DNA of 16,077 nucleotides from Bacillota bacterium. GTDB lineage: Bacteria > Bacillota > Clostridia > Peptostreptococcales > Anaerovoracaceae. The DNA lies in contig JAEENW010000214.1 in assembly GCA_016283945.1 (NCBI GenBank), forward strand, positions 1-16,077, given 5' to 3'. Shown in pieces: positions 6,998 to 13,025 of this stretch (positions are counted from its first letter, which is position 1; each line of letters starts with the position of its first letter). The position numbers and the translations under genes were made by a program. The notes under the pieces are model-generated. The model was not told the DNA's origin, did not search any database, and saw only the letters and a list, made by a program, of their open reading frames with translations.

Positions 6998-7909
6998 TCA
7001 TTCCTCCTGATCGTTATCCACATTGCGCAGCACGGTGTCGTAGATCCTCAGACCTCCGTCAGCGCTCACTAAGACCTGTCCTCCGCTCTGCGTAAGCACC
7101 TCGACGGGTACGAAGCGGTAGCTCCCGTCGACGGACTGCACGTATGCCCCGGTCTCCTCCCCCTCGCGCGCCAGCGCGCTCTCGGGAAGTATGAGCCCCG
7201 TGTAGTCGCTCGTGATTATCTTCACGTCCTGCTGCCTTATACGGGCGAACTCCGGGAAGAAGCGGTTGGTCTTGAGGATGACCAGAACGTCTCCGGCCCT
7301 GTCATAGACCTCGGACACCGACGCCTTGACGCTGCCCTCGGCAAACTCCACGGTAACGGTGCTGTTCAGCCTGTAGGCAGGCTTCTCCTCCTCGGGGACG
7401 GAGAGCACCATGTACCAGATGTCGCTCGTGATGAGCTTGAAGAGCGCGTCGCCCTTTTCCGCGCTCTGGCGCTCGGTGCGCTTAGGCGTCAGGGACGTGC
7501 TCCTGAGTATCTCCCCGTTCAGGGAGGCCATGCTGTCGGGCTTGAAGAAATCCTCGTAGCCGTCCAGATAGTAGCTCACGAAGCCGGTCACGGACGCGGT
7601 GTAAGCCGATCCGGTGGAGCCAGGCGGGTAGATATCGAGGACCTTGGTCCCCTTCCTCGTCTTCTCGGTCTCCTGCGCGTAGTAGCTGACCTCTCCGGCC
7701 TCCTGCGCGTAGACCACGGTCTCCTCCCTGACCACCGTGCACCACGCGACCTCGACGGTCTGAAGCTGCCCGTACTCCACGGTAACGGTGGGAGTCAGGG
7801 CGTCCGTTATGCTCGGTATGAGATAGAGGTAGGAGTAGAGCCCGGCGACCGCTGCCAGAAAGACGATCCCCAAAGCGACATAGATCTTCCTCTTTTTCGC
7901 TTCTTTCAT
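6998..7909 (-). CDS. HlyD-like membrane-anchored protein upstream of sepF
   Basis: This 303-residue protein has a short basic N-terminus and one transmembrane segment (about 9-29), then an extracytoplasmic part made mostly of beta-rich segments. A barrel-sandwich/HlyD-like fold is suggested by the paired segments around YAQEAGEVSYYAQ (66-78) and VTGFVSYYLDGYEDF (107-121) and by the late adaptor-like stretch GLILPESAL. No ABC or RND partner gene is nearby. Its fixed place before sepF suggests a role at the cell envelope during division, which is an inference only. It lacks a Shine-Dalgarno sequence, and the promoter at 7917-7945 would begin transcription practically at the ATG. An in-frame TAG upstream excludes a much longer N-terminus. 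Confidence 0.75.
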   Translation of the reverse strand: MKEAKKRKIYVALGIVFLAAVAGLYSYLYLIPSITDALTPTVTVEYGQLQTVEVAWCTVVREETVVYAQEAGEVSYYAQETEKTRKGTKVLDIYPPGSTGSAYTASVTGFVSYYLDGYEDFFKPDSMASLNGEILRSTSLTPKRTERQSAEKGDALFKLITSDIWYMVLSVPEEEKPAYRLNSTVTVEFAEGSVKASVSEVYDRAGDVLVILKTNRFFPEFARIRQQDVKIITSDYTGLILPESALAREGEETGAYVQSVDGSYRFVPVEVLTQSGGQVLVSADGGLRIYDTVLRNVDNDQEE

Positions 7910-7916
7910 AGCATAT

Positions 7917-7945
7917 ATATTAACACAGCGATACTACATCTTCAA
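7917..7945 (-). promoter_or_regulatory. Sigma-A-type promoter of the HlyD-sepF-divIVA-lspA operon
   Basis: On the minus strand TTGAAG (7940-7945), a 17-bp spacer and TAATAT (7917-7922) form a good -35/-10 pair in the 39-bp gap between trmD and the HlyD-like gene. The predicted start is within about one base of the ATG at 7909, implying a leaderless transcript. Confidence 0.65.
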
Positions 7946-7948
7946 CTG

Positions 7949-8689
7949 CTAAGCTTCAGAAAGCACATCATGTAGTATGCGTTTTTCTTCCTTGGTCAAT
8001 TCCCGGTGAGAGGCGAGCCAGCGCTCGAAGAGGTCCGGGCGCCTCTCCTTCGTTATCCTGAGCGAGCGCTCGAACTGCCACAGGTGTATGAGCCTGTGGT
8101 TTCCCCCGAAGAGCACCTCGGGCACCTCCATGCCGGCGTATTCGCGCGGCTTGGTGTACTGGTCGTACTCCAGAAGGCCGCTGTATATGGACTCCTCGGA
8201 GAGCGACTCGCTGCTTCCCAGCACCCCCGGAATGAGCCTCGCCACGGCGTCTATGAGCACCATCGCGGGCAGCTCGCCCCCGGTGAGCACGTAGTCCCCT
8301 ATCGAGACCTCCTCGAAGCCGTAGGCGTCGAGTATGCGCTGGTCGACGCCCTCGTAGTGGCCGCAGAGCAGCACGAAGCCGTCAGAGGCCGCGAGCTCTC
8401 TTATGAGCTCCTCGTCCATGACCCTTCCGCGCGGCGACATGTAGATGCAGCGCTTTTCGCGGGCCCCGACGGAATCGAGCGCGTCAAAAGCGGGCTGCGG
8501 CATCATGAGCATGCCGGCCCCGCCTCCGAACGGCGCGTCGTCCGTCTTTCTGTGTTTGTCCAAGGACCAGTCCCGGATGTCGATGAGCTCCGTCTCGATC
8601 AGGCCCTTTTCGGCCGCCCTCCCGAGTATGCTCCCTCCCAGGACCGGTCCGAACATCTCCATGAACTGCGTGAGTATCTCGATCTTCAT
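7949..8689 (-). CDS. trmD: tRNA (guanine-N1)-methyltransferase
   Basis: TrmD (246 residues) uses SAM to methylate G37 next to the anticodon of tRNAs reading CNN and some other codons, preventing +1 frameshifting. Hallmarks of this trefoil-knot (SPOUT) enzyme are all present: DDAPFGGGAGMLM at 50-62, LCGHYEGVDQR at 108-118, IGDYVLTGGE at 130-139 and YTKP at 178-181. The ATG sits seven bases after the rimM stop, with only a weak GAAGAAG upstream. It is the last gene of the ylxM-ffh operon; rplS, its usual next neighbour, is absent. Confidence 0.97.
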   Translation of the reverse strand: MKIEILTQFMEMFGPVLGGSILGRAAEKGLIETELIDIRDWSLDKHRKTDDAPFGGGAGMLMMPQPAFDALDSVGAREKRCIYMSPRGRVMDEELIRELAASDGFVLLCGHYEGVDQRILDAYGFEEVSIGDYVLTGGELPAMVLIDAVARLIPGVLGSSESLSEESIYSGLLEYDQYTKPREYAGMEVPEVLFGGNHRLIHLWQFERSLRITKERRPDLFERWLASHRELTKEEKRILHDVLSEA

Positions 8690-8696
8690 CGCTTCT

Positions 8697-9191
8697 TCAG
8701 CCCAGTCCCTCGATAAGCCTTACGGTCATGATCCCCGCCCCGGTGTCCACCGAGACTATGAATGCCTTGACCGCGGGGAGCAGGAAGCTGCTCCCGTCGG
8801 GCTTTTCGATCTCGTAGAGATCGTGCGCGGGGTTCGGCAGGACGCTCTTCAGCACCCCGACCGGGGTCCCGTCCTCCAGGACCGCCCTGATCCCGATGAG
8901 GTCGTCCACGAGATAGCTGTCCTCGTCCATCTCGTACATCTCCTCCCTGGGGAGCGAGAGCTCGGCGTTCCTCAGAGCCTCGGCGGCGTTTCTGTTGTCC
9001 ACGCCCTCGAGCTTGAGGACGACCATGTCCTTCTGGTAGCGGACCTTTTCTATCCTGAGGGCGCGCTCCCCCAGATAGACCTTTTCCACAGCAGAAAAAC
9101 GCGCCTGTTCATCTGTGTATGGATAGACGCGTACTTCTCCCTTGATCCCTACCGGAGCCGTTATACGGCCCAGTCCGATCATGTCTTTCAT
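8697..9191 (-). CDS. rimM: Ribosome maturation factor RimM
   Basis: RimM (164 residues) assists assembly of the 30S head around ribosomal protein S19 and 16S rRNA processing. The N-terminal beta-barrel starts with IGLGRITAPVGIKGEVRVYPYTD, a strong family match, and has the VVLKLEGVDNRNAAEALRNAEL block. The C-terminal PRC-barrel includes YLVDDLIG, NPAHDLYEI and LLPAVKAFIVSVD. The ATG shares one base with the khpA stop (TAATG), so the two are probably translationally coupled. Met4 is an alternative start. Confidence 0.95.
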   Translation of the reverse strand: MKDMIGLGRITAPVGIKGEVRVYPYTDEQARFSAVEKVYLGERALRIEKVRYQKDMVVLKLEGVDNRNAAEALRNAELSLPREEMYEMDEDSYLVDDLIGIRAVLEDGTPVGVLKSVLPNPAHDLYEIEKPDGSSFLLPAVKAFIVSVDTGAGIMTVRLIEGLG

Positions 9192-9424
9192 TATGATACG
9201 ATCTCCACCGTCACCTTTTTGTTCTGCTTGGTGGCAGCGGCCTTGACAACGGTGCGCAGCGCCTTGGCTATGCGGCCCTGCTTGCCGATGACCTTGCCCA
9301 TGTCGCGCTCGCTGACCTTGAGCTCCACGATCATCTCGTCGCCCTTCTCCTCAACGAGGCGGACGGCTACCTGATCCGGATCCTCGACCAGCGCCTTCGC
9401 GATAGTCTCTATCAAGCTCTGCAT
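9191..9424 (-). CDS. khpA: KH-domain RNA-binding protein KhpA (YlqC)
   Basis: This 77-residue single KH-domain protein has the GxxG loop as GKQG (47-50) within VIGKQGRIAKALRTVVKAA. KhpA works with KhpB/Jag as a broad RNA-binding pair in Bacillota and affects cell size and division in streptococci. It lies between rpsP and rimM, its standard location, starting ten bases after the rpsP stop. Confidence 0.94.
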   Translation of the reverse strand: MQSLIETIAKALVEDPDQVAVRLVEEKGDEMIVELKVSERDMGKVIGKQGRIAKALRTVVKAAATKQNKKVTVEIVS

Positions 9425-9434
9425 GTCGCCCCCG

Positions 9435-9677
9435 TTACTGGATGGCTCCGGCCTTCTTGAGGATGGCGCGGACGGTGTCGGTCGGCTTGGCGCCGTTGGC
9501 GAGCCACTTCTTGGCGGCCTCTACATCGATGTTGATCTCGGCGGGGTCGGCGAGAGTGTTGTAGGTTCCGAGCTCGGCGATGGGCTCTCCGTCTCTCTGT
9601 ACTCTGCTGTCAGCAACTACGATCCTGTAGAAGGGATTCTTCTTGGCTCCCATCCTTCTGAGTCTGATCTTGACCAT
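9435..9677 (-). CDS. rpsP: 30S ribosomal protein S16
   Basis: S16 (80 residues) is a primary binding protein of the 16S rRNA 5' domain. The opening MVKIRLRRMGAKKNPFYRIVVADSR is essentially invariant in the family, and AELGTYN plus the lysine-rich middle agree. AGGAGG lies ten bases before the ATG. The 53-bp gap from ffh contains only this site and a weak 4-bp GGGC/GCCC stem. Confidence 0.98.
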   Translation of the reverse strand: MVKIRLRRMGAKKNPFYRIVVADSRVQRDGEPIAELGTYNTLADPAEINIDVEAAKKWLANGAKPTDTVRAILKKAGAIQ

Positions 9678-9730
9678 TTTTTGTTTTCCTCCTGTAATGA
9701 TGCTCCGGGCTCCGCCCTGAATAGTTTTAT

Positions 9731-11068
9731 CTATAAACCGGGGAACTTCATGCGCCCGAAGCGCTTTTGAAATTTTCCGCTGTTTACCTGCTTTATGAGC
9801 TTGCGCGCGTCCTCGAACCTGTTTATGAGCTGGTTGACCTTGGTGACGGTCGTGCCCGAGCCCGCGGCTATCCTCTTTCTCCTGCTCGCGTTGAGCAGCT
9901 GGGGGTTCTTTCTCTCCTCCGGGGTCATGGAGCGTATTATCGCCTCCATGGTCTTGAACTCGCGCTCCCCGGCGTCGACCTGGTCGTCGCTCACGCGGCC
10001 CATGCCGGGGATCATCTCCAGCATCTTGCCGAGGCCGCCCATGTTCCTGATCTGTCCGAACTGATCGAGGAAGTCCTCGAGGTCGAACTTGTTCTTGGCG
10101 AGCTTCTTCTCAAGCTCCTCGGCCTTCTCGGCGTCGTAGCTCTCCTGCGCCTTCTCGATCAGGGAGACCACGTCTCCCATGCCGAGTATGCGGTTCGCCA
10201 TCCTGTCGGGATGGAAGGCCTCGAGAGCCTCGAGCTTTTCGCCGGAGCCGACGAACTTGATCGGCCTGCCGGTGACGGACTTGACCGAGAGAGCGGCGCC
10301 GCCTCTGGTGTCTCCGTCGAGCTTGGTCATTATGATGCCGTCGATGCCCAGAGCTCCGTGGAAGGCCTCCGCGGCCGTCACGGCGTCCTGTCCCGTCATG
10401 GCGTCTACGACGAGCAGTATCTCGTGGGGCTTGAGCTCAGCCTTCATGCGGACGAGCTCGTCCATGAGCTCACCGTCCACGTGCAGGCGTCCCGCTGTAT
10501 CGACGATCAGGACGTTCAGGCCCTTTCTCTCTGCCTCGCGCTTTGCCGCCGCGGCTATGGCGACGGGGTCGCGGCTGTCGCGGTCGGAGTAGACGGGCAC
10601 GTCGACCTGCCTTCCGACGATCTCCAGCTGGTCTATGGCTGCCGGGCGGTAGATGTCGCAGGCGGCGAGCATCGGCTTCTTACCCTCCTTGCGGAGGTAG
10701 AGCGCTAGCTTGGCGGCAGAGGTGGTCTTACCTGTACCCTGCAGACCCACGAGCATGACGGTCGTGAAGCCCGAGCTCGAGTAGGTCAGGCGGCTTCCGG
10801 TCCCGCCCATGAGCGAGACAAGCTCGTCGCGGACGATCTTGATGACCATCTGCCCCGGAGTGAGGCTCTTCATCACGTCCTCGCCCAGCGCCTTCTGCTT
10901 GACGTCGGCCACGAACTCCTTGACGACCTTGTAGTTGACGTCGGCCTCGAGCAGTGCGAGGCGCACCTCGCGCATCGCCTGATCGATGTCCGCCTCAGAG
11001 AGCACGCCCTTGCCGGTGAGCTTCTTGAAAGTCCTGTTCAGCTTTTCGGAAAGTCCCTCGAATGCCAT
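9731..11068 (-). CDS. ffh: Signal recognition particle protein Ffh
   Basis: Ffh (445 residues) is the SRP54 GTPase that binds signal sequences and 4.5S/6S RNA and hands ribosomes to FtsY. The N domain covers about 1-88. The G domain has the P-loop GLQGTGKTT at 108-116 (the usual GLQGAGKTT with Thr for Ala), DTAGRLH at 190-196 and TKLDGD at 248-253. The methionine-rich M domain (about 300-445) has MGGLGKMLEMIPGMG and the SRP-RNA-binding SRRKRIAAGSGTTV segment. The start follows TAGGAGAG, in which the stop codon of ylxM is embedded. Confidence 0.98.
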   Translation of the reverse strand: MAFEGLSEKLNRTFKKLTGKGVLSEADIDQAMREVRLALLEADVNYKVVKEFVADVKQKALGEDVMKSLTPGQMVIKIVRDELVSLMGGTGSRLTYSSSGFTTVMLVGLQGTGKTTSAAKLALYLRKEGKKPMLAACDIYRPAAIDQLEIVGRQVDVPVYSDRDSRDPVAIAAAAKREAERKGLNVLIVDTAGRLHVDGELMDELVRMKAELKPHEILLVVDAMTGQDAVTAAEAFHGALGIDGIIMTKLDGDTRGGAALSVKSVTGRPIKFVGSGEKLEALEAFHPDRMANRILGMGDVVSLIEKAQESYDAEKAEELEKKLAKNKFDLEDFLDQFGQIRNMGGLGKMLEMIPGMGRVSDDQVDAGEREFKTMEAIIRSMTPEERKNPQLLNASRRKRIAAGSGTTVTKVNQLINRFEDARKLIKQVNSGKFQKRFGRMKFPGL

Positions 11069-11077
11069 CTGTCTCTC

Positions 11078-11350
11078 CTAGCTTTCCACGGAGGAGCCCT
11101 CTCCCTCAGAGGCTTCCGCCTTCATGAGTCCGAGCTTCTCCTCGTAGCCGCGCAGCGACTGCACGGCCTTCCTCAGGGCGTCAGACGCGGCCTGGCGCGA
11201 TATGCCCAGATTCTCGCCTATTTCGGCGAGGGTCAGGTCCTCATCGCAGTAGAGCCTGACGATCTCCCTTTGCCTCTCGGTGAGGAGGCTTCCGTAGAGA
11301 TCGCAGAGCAGGCTCGCCTCGCGGCGTTTTTCCAAGCTCCCGTTTCTCAT
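11078..11350 (-). CDS. ylxM: YlxM-family helix-turn-helix protein (UPF0122)
   Basis: This 90-residue protein precedes ffh, as YlxM does across Bacillota. The family pattern LYGSLLTERQREIVRLYCDEDLTLAEIGENLGISRQAASDALRKA is clear: a sigma-70 region 4-like helix-turn-helix followed by EKLGLM. YlxM has been linked to SRP assembly/GTPase control. The ATG at 11350 gives the usual N-terminus. A TTG 39 bases upstream is rejected because it is the promoter's -35 box. There is no Shine-Dalgarno before the ATG, and the promoter implies a 5' leader of only about 3-5 bases. Confidence 0.92.
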   Translation of the reverse strand: MRNGSLEKRREASLLCDLYGSLLTERQREIVRLYCDEDLTLAEIGENLGISRQAASDALRKAVQSLRGYEEKLGLMKAEASEGEGSSVES

Positions 11351-11360
11351 AACGGAGAAG

Positions 11361-11389
11361 AATATACAGCAGGACGGAAACTTTGTCAA
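11361..11389 (-). promoter_or_regulatory. Consensus sigma-A promoter of the ylxM-ffh-rpsP-khpA-rimM-trmD operon
   Basis: On the minus strand TTGACA (11384-11389), exactly 17 bp, and TATATT (11361-11366) form a near-perfect promoter. The start is expected at about 11353-11355, just before the ylxM ATG at 11350. Confidence 0.85.
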
Positions 11390-11412
11390 GTAGGCGGGCT
11401 TGACAAAATTTC
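11377..11412. promoter_or_regulatory. Inverted repeat over the ylxM -35 box (possible operator)
   Basis: Two 14-base arms, GAAACTTTGTCAAG (11377-11390) and CTTGACAAAATTTC (11399-11412), are complementary except at one position and flank an 8-base spacer TAGGCGGG. The right half of the first arm contains the -35 box. The geometry suits a dimeric repressor site; a transcript hairpin is the alternative. Confidence 0.5.
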
Positions 11413-11438
11413 AGCCGCGGACGTCTCCGCCCGCGGCT
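11405..11438 (-). terminator. Putative terminator of the SAH/MTA deaminase-type gene
   Basis: On the minus strand a perfect 8-bp stem AGCCGCGG/CCGCGGCT (11413-11438, 10-base loop) is followed by GAAATTTT. It starts 17 bp after the deaminase stop and separates it from the ylxM operon promoter. The U-tract is short. Confidence 0.6.
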
Positions 11439-11454
11439 CCTGTTCTCTGCAGCT

Positions 11455-12846
11455 CTATCTCTCCTTCATGCGCTCCGCTATGCCCCTGAGGCTGGCCGCG
11501 AAGTCCGCGTAGACGCGGTCCCTGTCTATGGTCAGGAAGCGGCCGCGGTCGTAGAGCACGTCGCCACCGACCATGGTCATGAGCACGTCGCTGCCCTTGG
11601 CGCAGTATACCAGCGCCTCGGGAGGCAGCGCCCCGCCCTCCGCGAGCCAGGGCCCCTGCATGTGCGGGCCGCTGAGGTCGAGCAGGATCAGGTCGGCCTT
11701 CATGCCCGGAGCGATGGCGCCGGTGTCGCGCCTTCCCATGGCCTTAGCGCCGTTTACGGTCGCCATGTCGAGAAGCTGCCCGGCGCTCAGCAGGGTCGGA
11801 TCGTTCTCCTCGCCCTTGTGGATGAGCGCCGCGAGGCGCATCTCTTCGAACATGTCGAGGTCGTCGTTGCTCGCGGTCCCGTCGGTGCCGAGCGCTACGT
11901 TGATCCCCATGTCCAGCGCCTGAGCGACCGGCGCGAAGCCGCTGCCGAGCTTCATGTTGCTGCTCGGATTGTGGATGATGCTGGCCCCGGTCCTCGCTAT
12001 GATCTCGAGGTCGGAGTCCTCCACCCAAACGCAGTGCGCGAGCAGGCAGTTCGGCCCGAGCACGCCGAGCTTCTCGAAGTACTCGGCCGGGGTGAGCCCG
12101 TGGCGACCTATGCACTCCTCGTGCTCCTTCGCGGTCTCGGAGAGGTGTATGTTGAGCGTGACGCCTGGGCGCGCCGCAATCTCAGGCTGGATCGCCCTGA
12201 CGAATCTTTCGGTCGTGAGGTATTCGGAGTGGAAGCAGAACTCCGCGCGCACCCTGTCCGCGGGATCCCTGTGGGTATCCACGAACTCGACGCACTCGCG
12301 GGTCCTGGGCCAGTCCTTCGGGTCGAGCTCCGGGTCGAAGCAGAGCCCTACGCGGCTCACGTTAGCCCTCATGCCGGAGCGCCTTATCACCTCGAAGTCG
12401 GCGTCCGGGAAGTCGTACATCTCGGAGAAGCAGGTCGTGCCGGTCGAGAGCATCTCGAGCATGGCCATCTCGGTCCCCGCGGCTACGTCCTCAGGCTTCA
12501 GCACAGCCTCGACCGGGAATATGGCTTCCTCAAGCCAGCGCTGCAGAGGCAGGCCGCCCCCCACGCAGCGCAGCAGCGTCATCGCCGCGTGCCCGTGCGC
12601 GTTCACCAGGCCCGGCATCACGAGGGCACCGCCGGCGTCGATCACCTGATCGTAAGCGGATCCGCCGCAGCAGCTCCCCGGAGCGGAGCAGCTCTCTGCC
12701 TGGCAGCCGCCGTCGAGCTTTCCCTCGGGCCACTCCACGCAGCAGATGCTGTCCCCGTCGATCCCGACGCGGGCGTCCGTGATGACTGTATAGTCGGTAG
12801 GCCCGCGGCGGAGCAGGACGCTGCAGTTCTTTATGAGCTTCTTCAT
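11455..12846 (-). CDS. SAH/MTA deaminase-type amidohydrolase
   Basis: This 463-residue metal-dependent amidohydrolase belongs to the 5-methylthioadenosine/S-adenosylhomocysteine deaminase (MtaD) and related TRZ/ATZ group. Metal and substrate residues look intact: NAHGHAAMTLLRC with His84/His86, HSEYL, HLSET-EH, LAHCVW, HNPSSNMKLGSG and GTDGTASNDDLDMF. The expected reaction is deamination of the adenine ring of SAH, MTA or a similar compound; related members act on other heterocycles, so substrate is not certain. Unusual is a cysteine-rich insert at 48-60 (C-x4-C-x5-CC) in the N-terminal beta-sandwich region. The ATG has AGGGG nine bases upstream, and the gene has its own promoter and terminator. 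Confidence 0.88.
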   Translation of the reverse strand: MKKLIKNCSVLLRRGPTDYTVITDARVGIDGDSICCVEWPEGKLDGGCQAESCSAPGSCCGGSAYDQVIDAGGALVMPGLVNAHGHAAMTLLRCVGGGLPLQRWLEEAIFPVEAVLKPEDVAAGTEMAMLEMLSTGTTCFSEMYDFPDADFEVIRRSGMRANVSRVGLCFDPELDPKDWPRTRECVEFVDTHRDPADRVRAEFCFHSEYLTTERFVRAIQPEIAARPGVTLNIHLSETAKEHEECIGRHGLTPAEYFEKLGVLGPNCLLAHCVWVEDSDLEIIARTGASIIHNPSSNMKLGSGFAPVAQALDMGINVALGTDGTASNDDLDMFEEMRLAALIHKGEENDPTLLSAGQLLDMATVNGAKAMGRRDTGAIAPGMKADLILLDLSGPHMQGPWLAEGGALPPEALVYCAKGSDVLMTMVGGDVLYDRGRFLTIDRDRVYADFAASLRGIAERMKER

Positions 12847-12887
12847 GGTATAAGTCCCCTTTCAGAACGGTCTCTGTTTACGGCAAG

Positions 12888-12916
12888 AGTATACCACACG
12901 CGGGTGTATTTCGCAC
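12888..12916 (-). promoter_or_regulatory. Extended -10 promoter of the deaminase-type gene
   Basis: On the minus strand TGGTATACT provides an extended -10 (TATACT at 12888-12893). The -35 position, 17 bp away, reads GTGCGA (12911-12916) and is weak. Predicted leader is about 35 bases, including the ribosome binding site. Confidence 0.55.
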
Positions 12917-12960
12917 CGTGATTTGAGAGCGCCAGGCAGCCCGCCCCGGACGTCTCCCGA

Positions 12961-12989
12961 TTGACTTTTGCGCTGCCTCGTCCGATAAT
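12961..12989 (+). promoter_or_regulatory. Sigma-A promoter of the YtcJ-like gene
   Basis: TTGACT (12961-12966), a 17-bp spacer and GATAAT (12984-12989) lie just upstream of the gene starting at 13026. The leader would be about 30 bases. The 179-bp divergent gap therefore holds one promoter in each direction. Confidence 0.75.
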
Positions 12990-12997
12990 TAAGCTGT

Positions 12998-13007
12998 GCA
13001 TATATGC
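12998..13007. repeat. 10-bp palindrome at the predicted transcript start
   Basis: GCATATATGC is a perfect palindrome a few bases downstream of the -10 box of the YtcJ-like gene. It could be an operator half or chance. Confidence 0.3.
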
Positions 13008-13025
13008 GCGGGAAAGGAACGGATC

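Noticed and set aside
9767..10708. Plus-strand open frame of 313 codons
   Set aside because: It mirrors ffh, which is unmistakable on the other strand.
11351..11389. Longer YlxM beginning at a TTG at 11389
   Set aside because: The TTG is part of the TTGACA -35 box and the added residues do not match the family.
11400..11428. Plus-strand TTGACA as a divergent promoter
   Set aside because: The -10 position 17 bp downstream reads GACGTC, and no plus-strand gene follows; it is better explained as an arm of the inverted repeat.
12891..12909. Imperfect palindrome between -10 and -35 of the deaminase promoter
   Set aside because: Only four outer pairs match and the centre does not; too weak to call an operator.
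11662..12921. Plus-strand open frame of 419 codons
   Set aside because: It mirrors the deaminase-type gene and extends through that gene's promoter; the translation is low-complexity and matches no family.
12996..13025. GTG start for the YtcJ-like protein
   Set aside because: It coincides with the predicted transcript start and has no ribosome binding site; the ATG at 13026 does.
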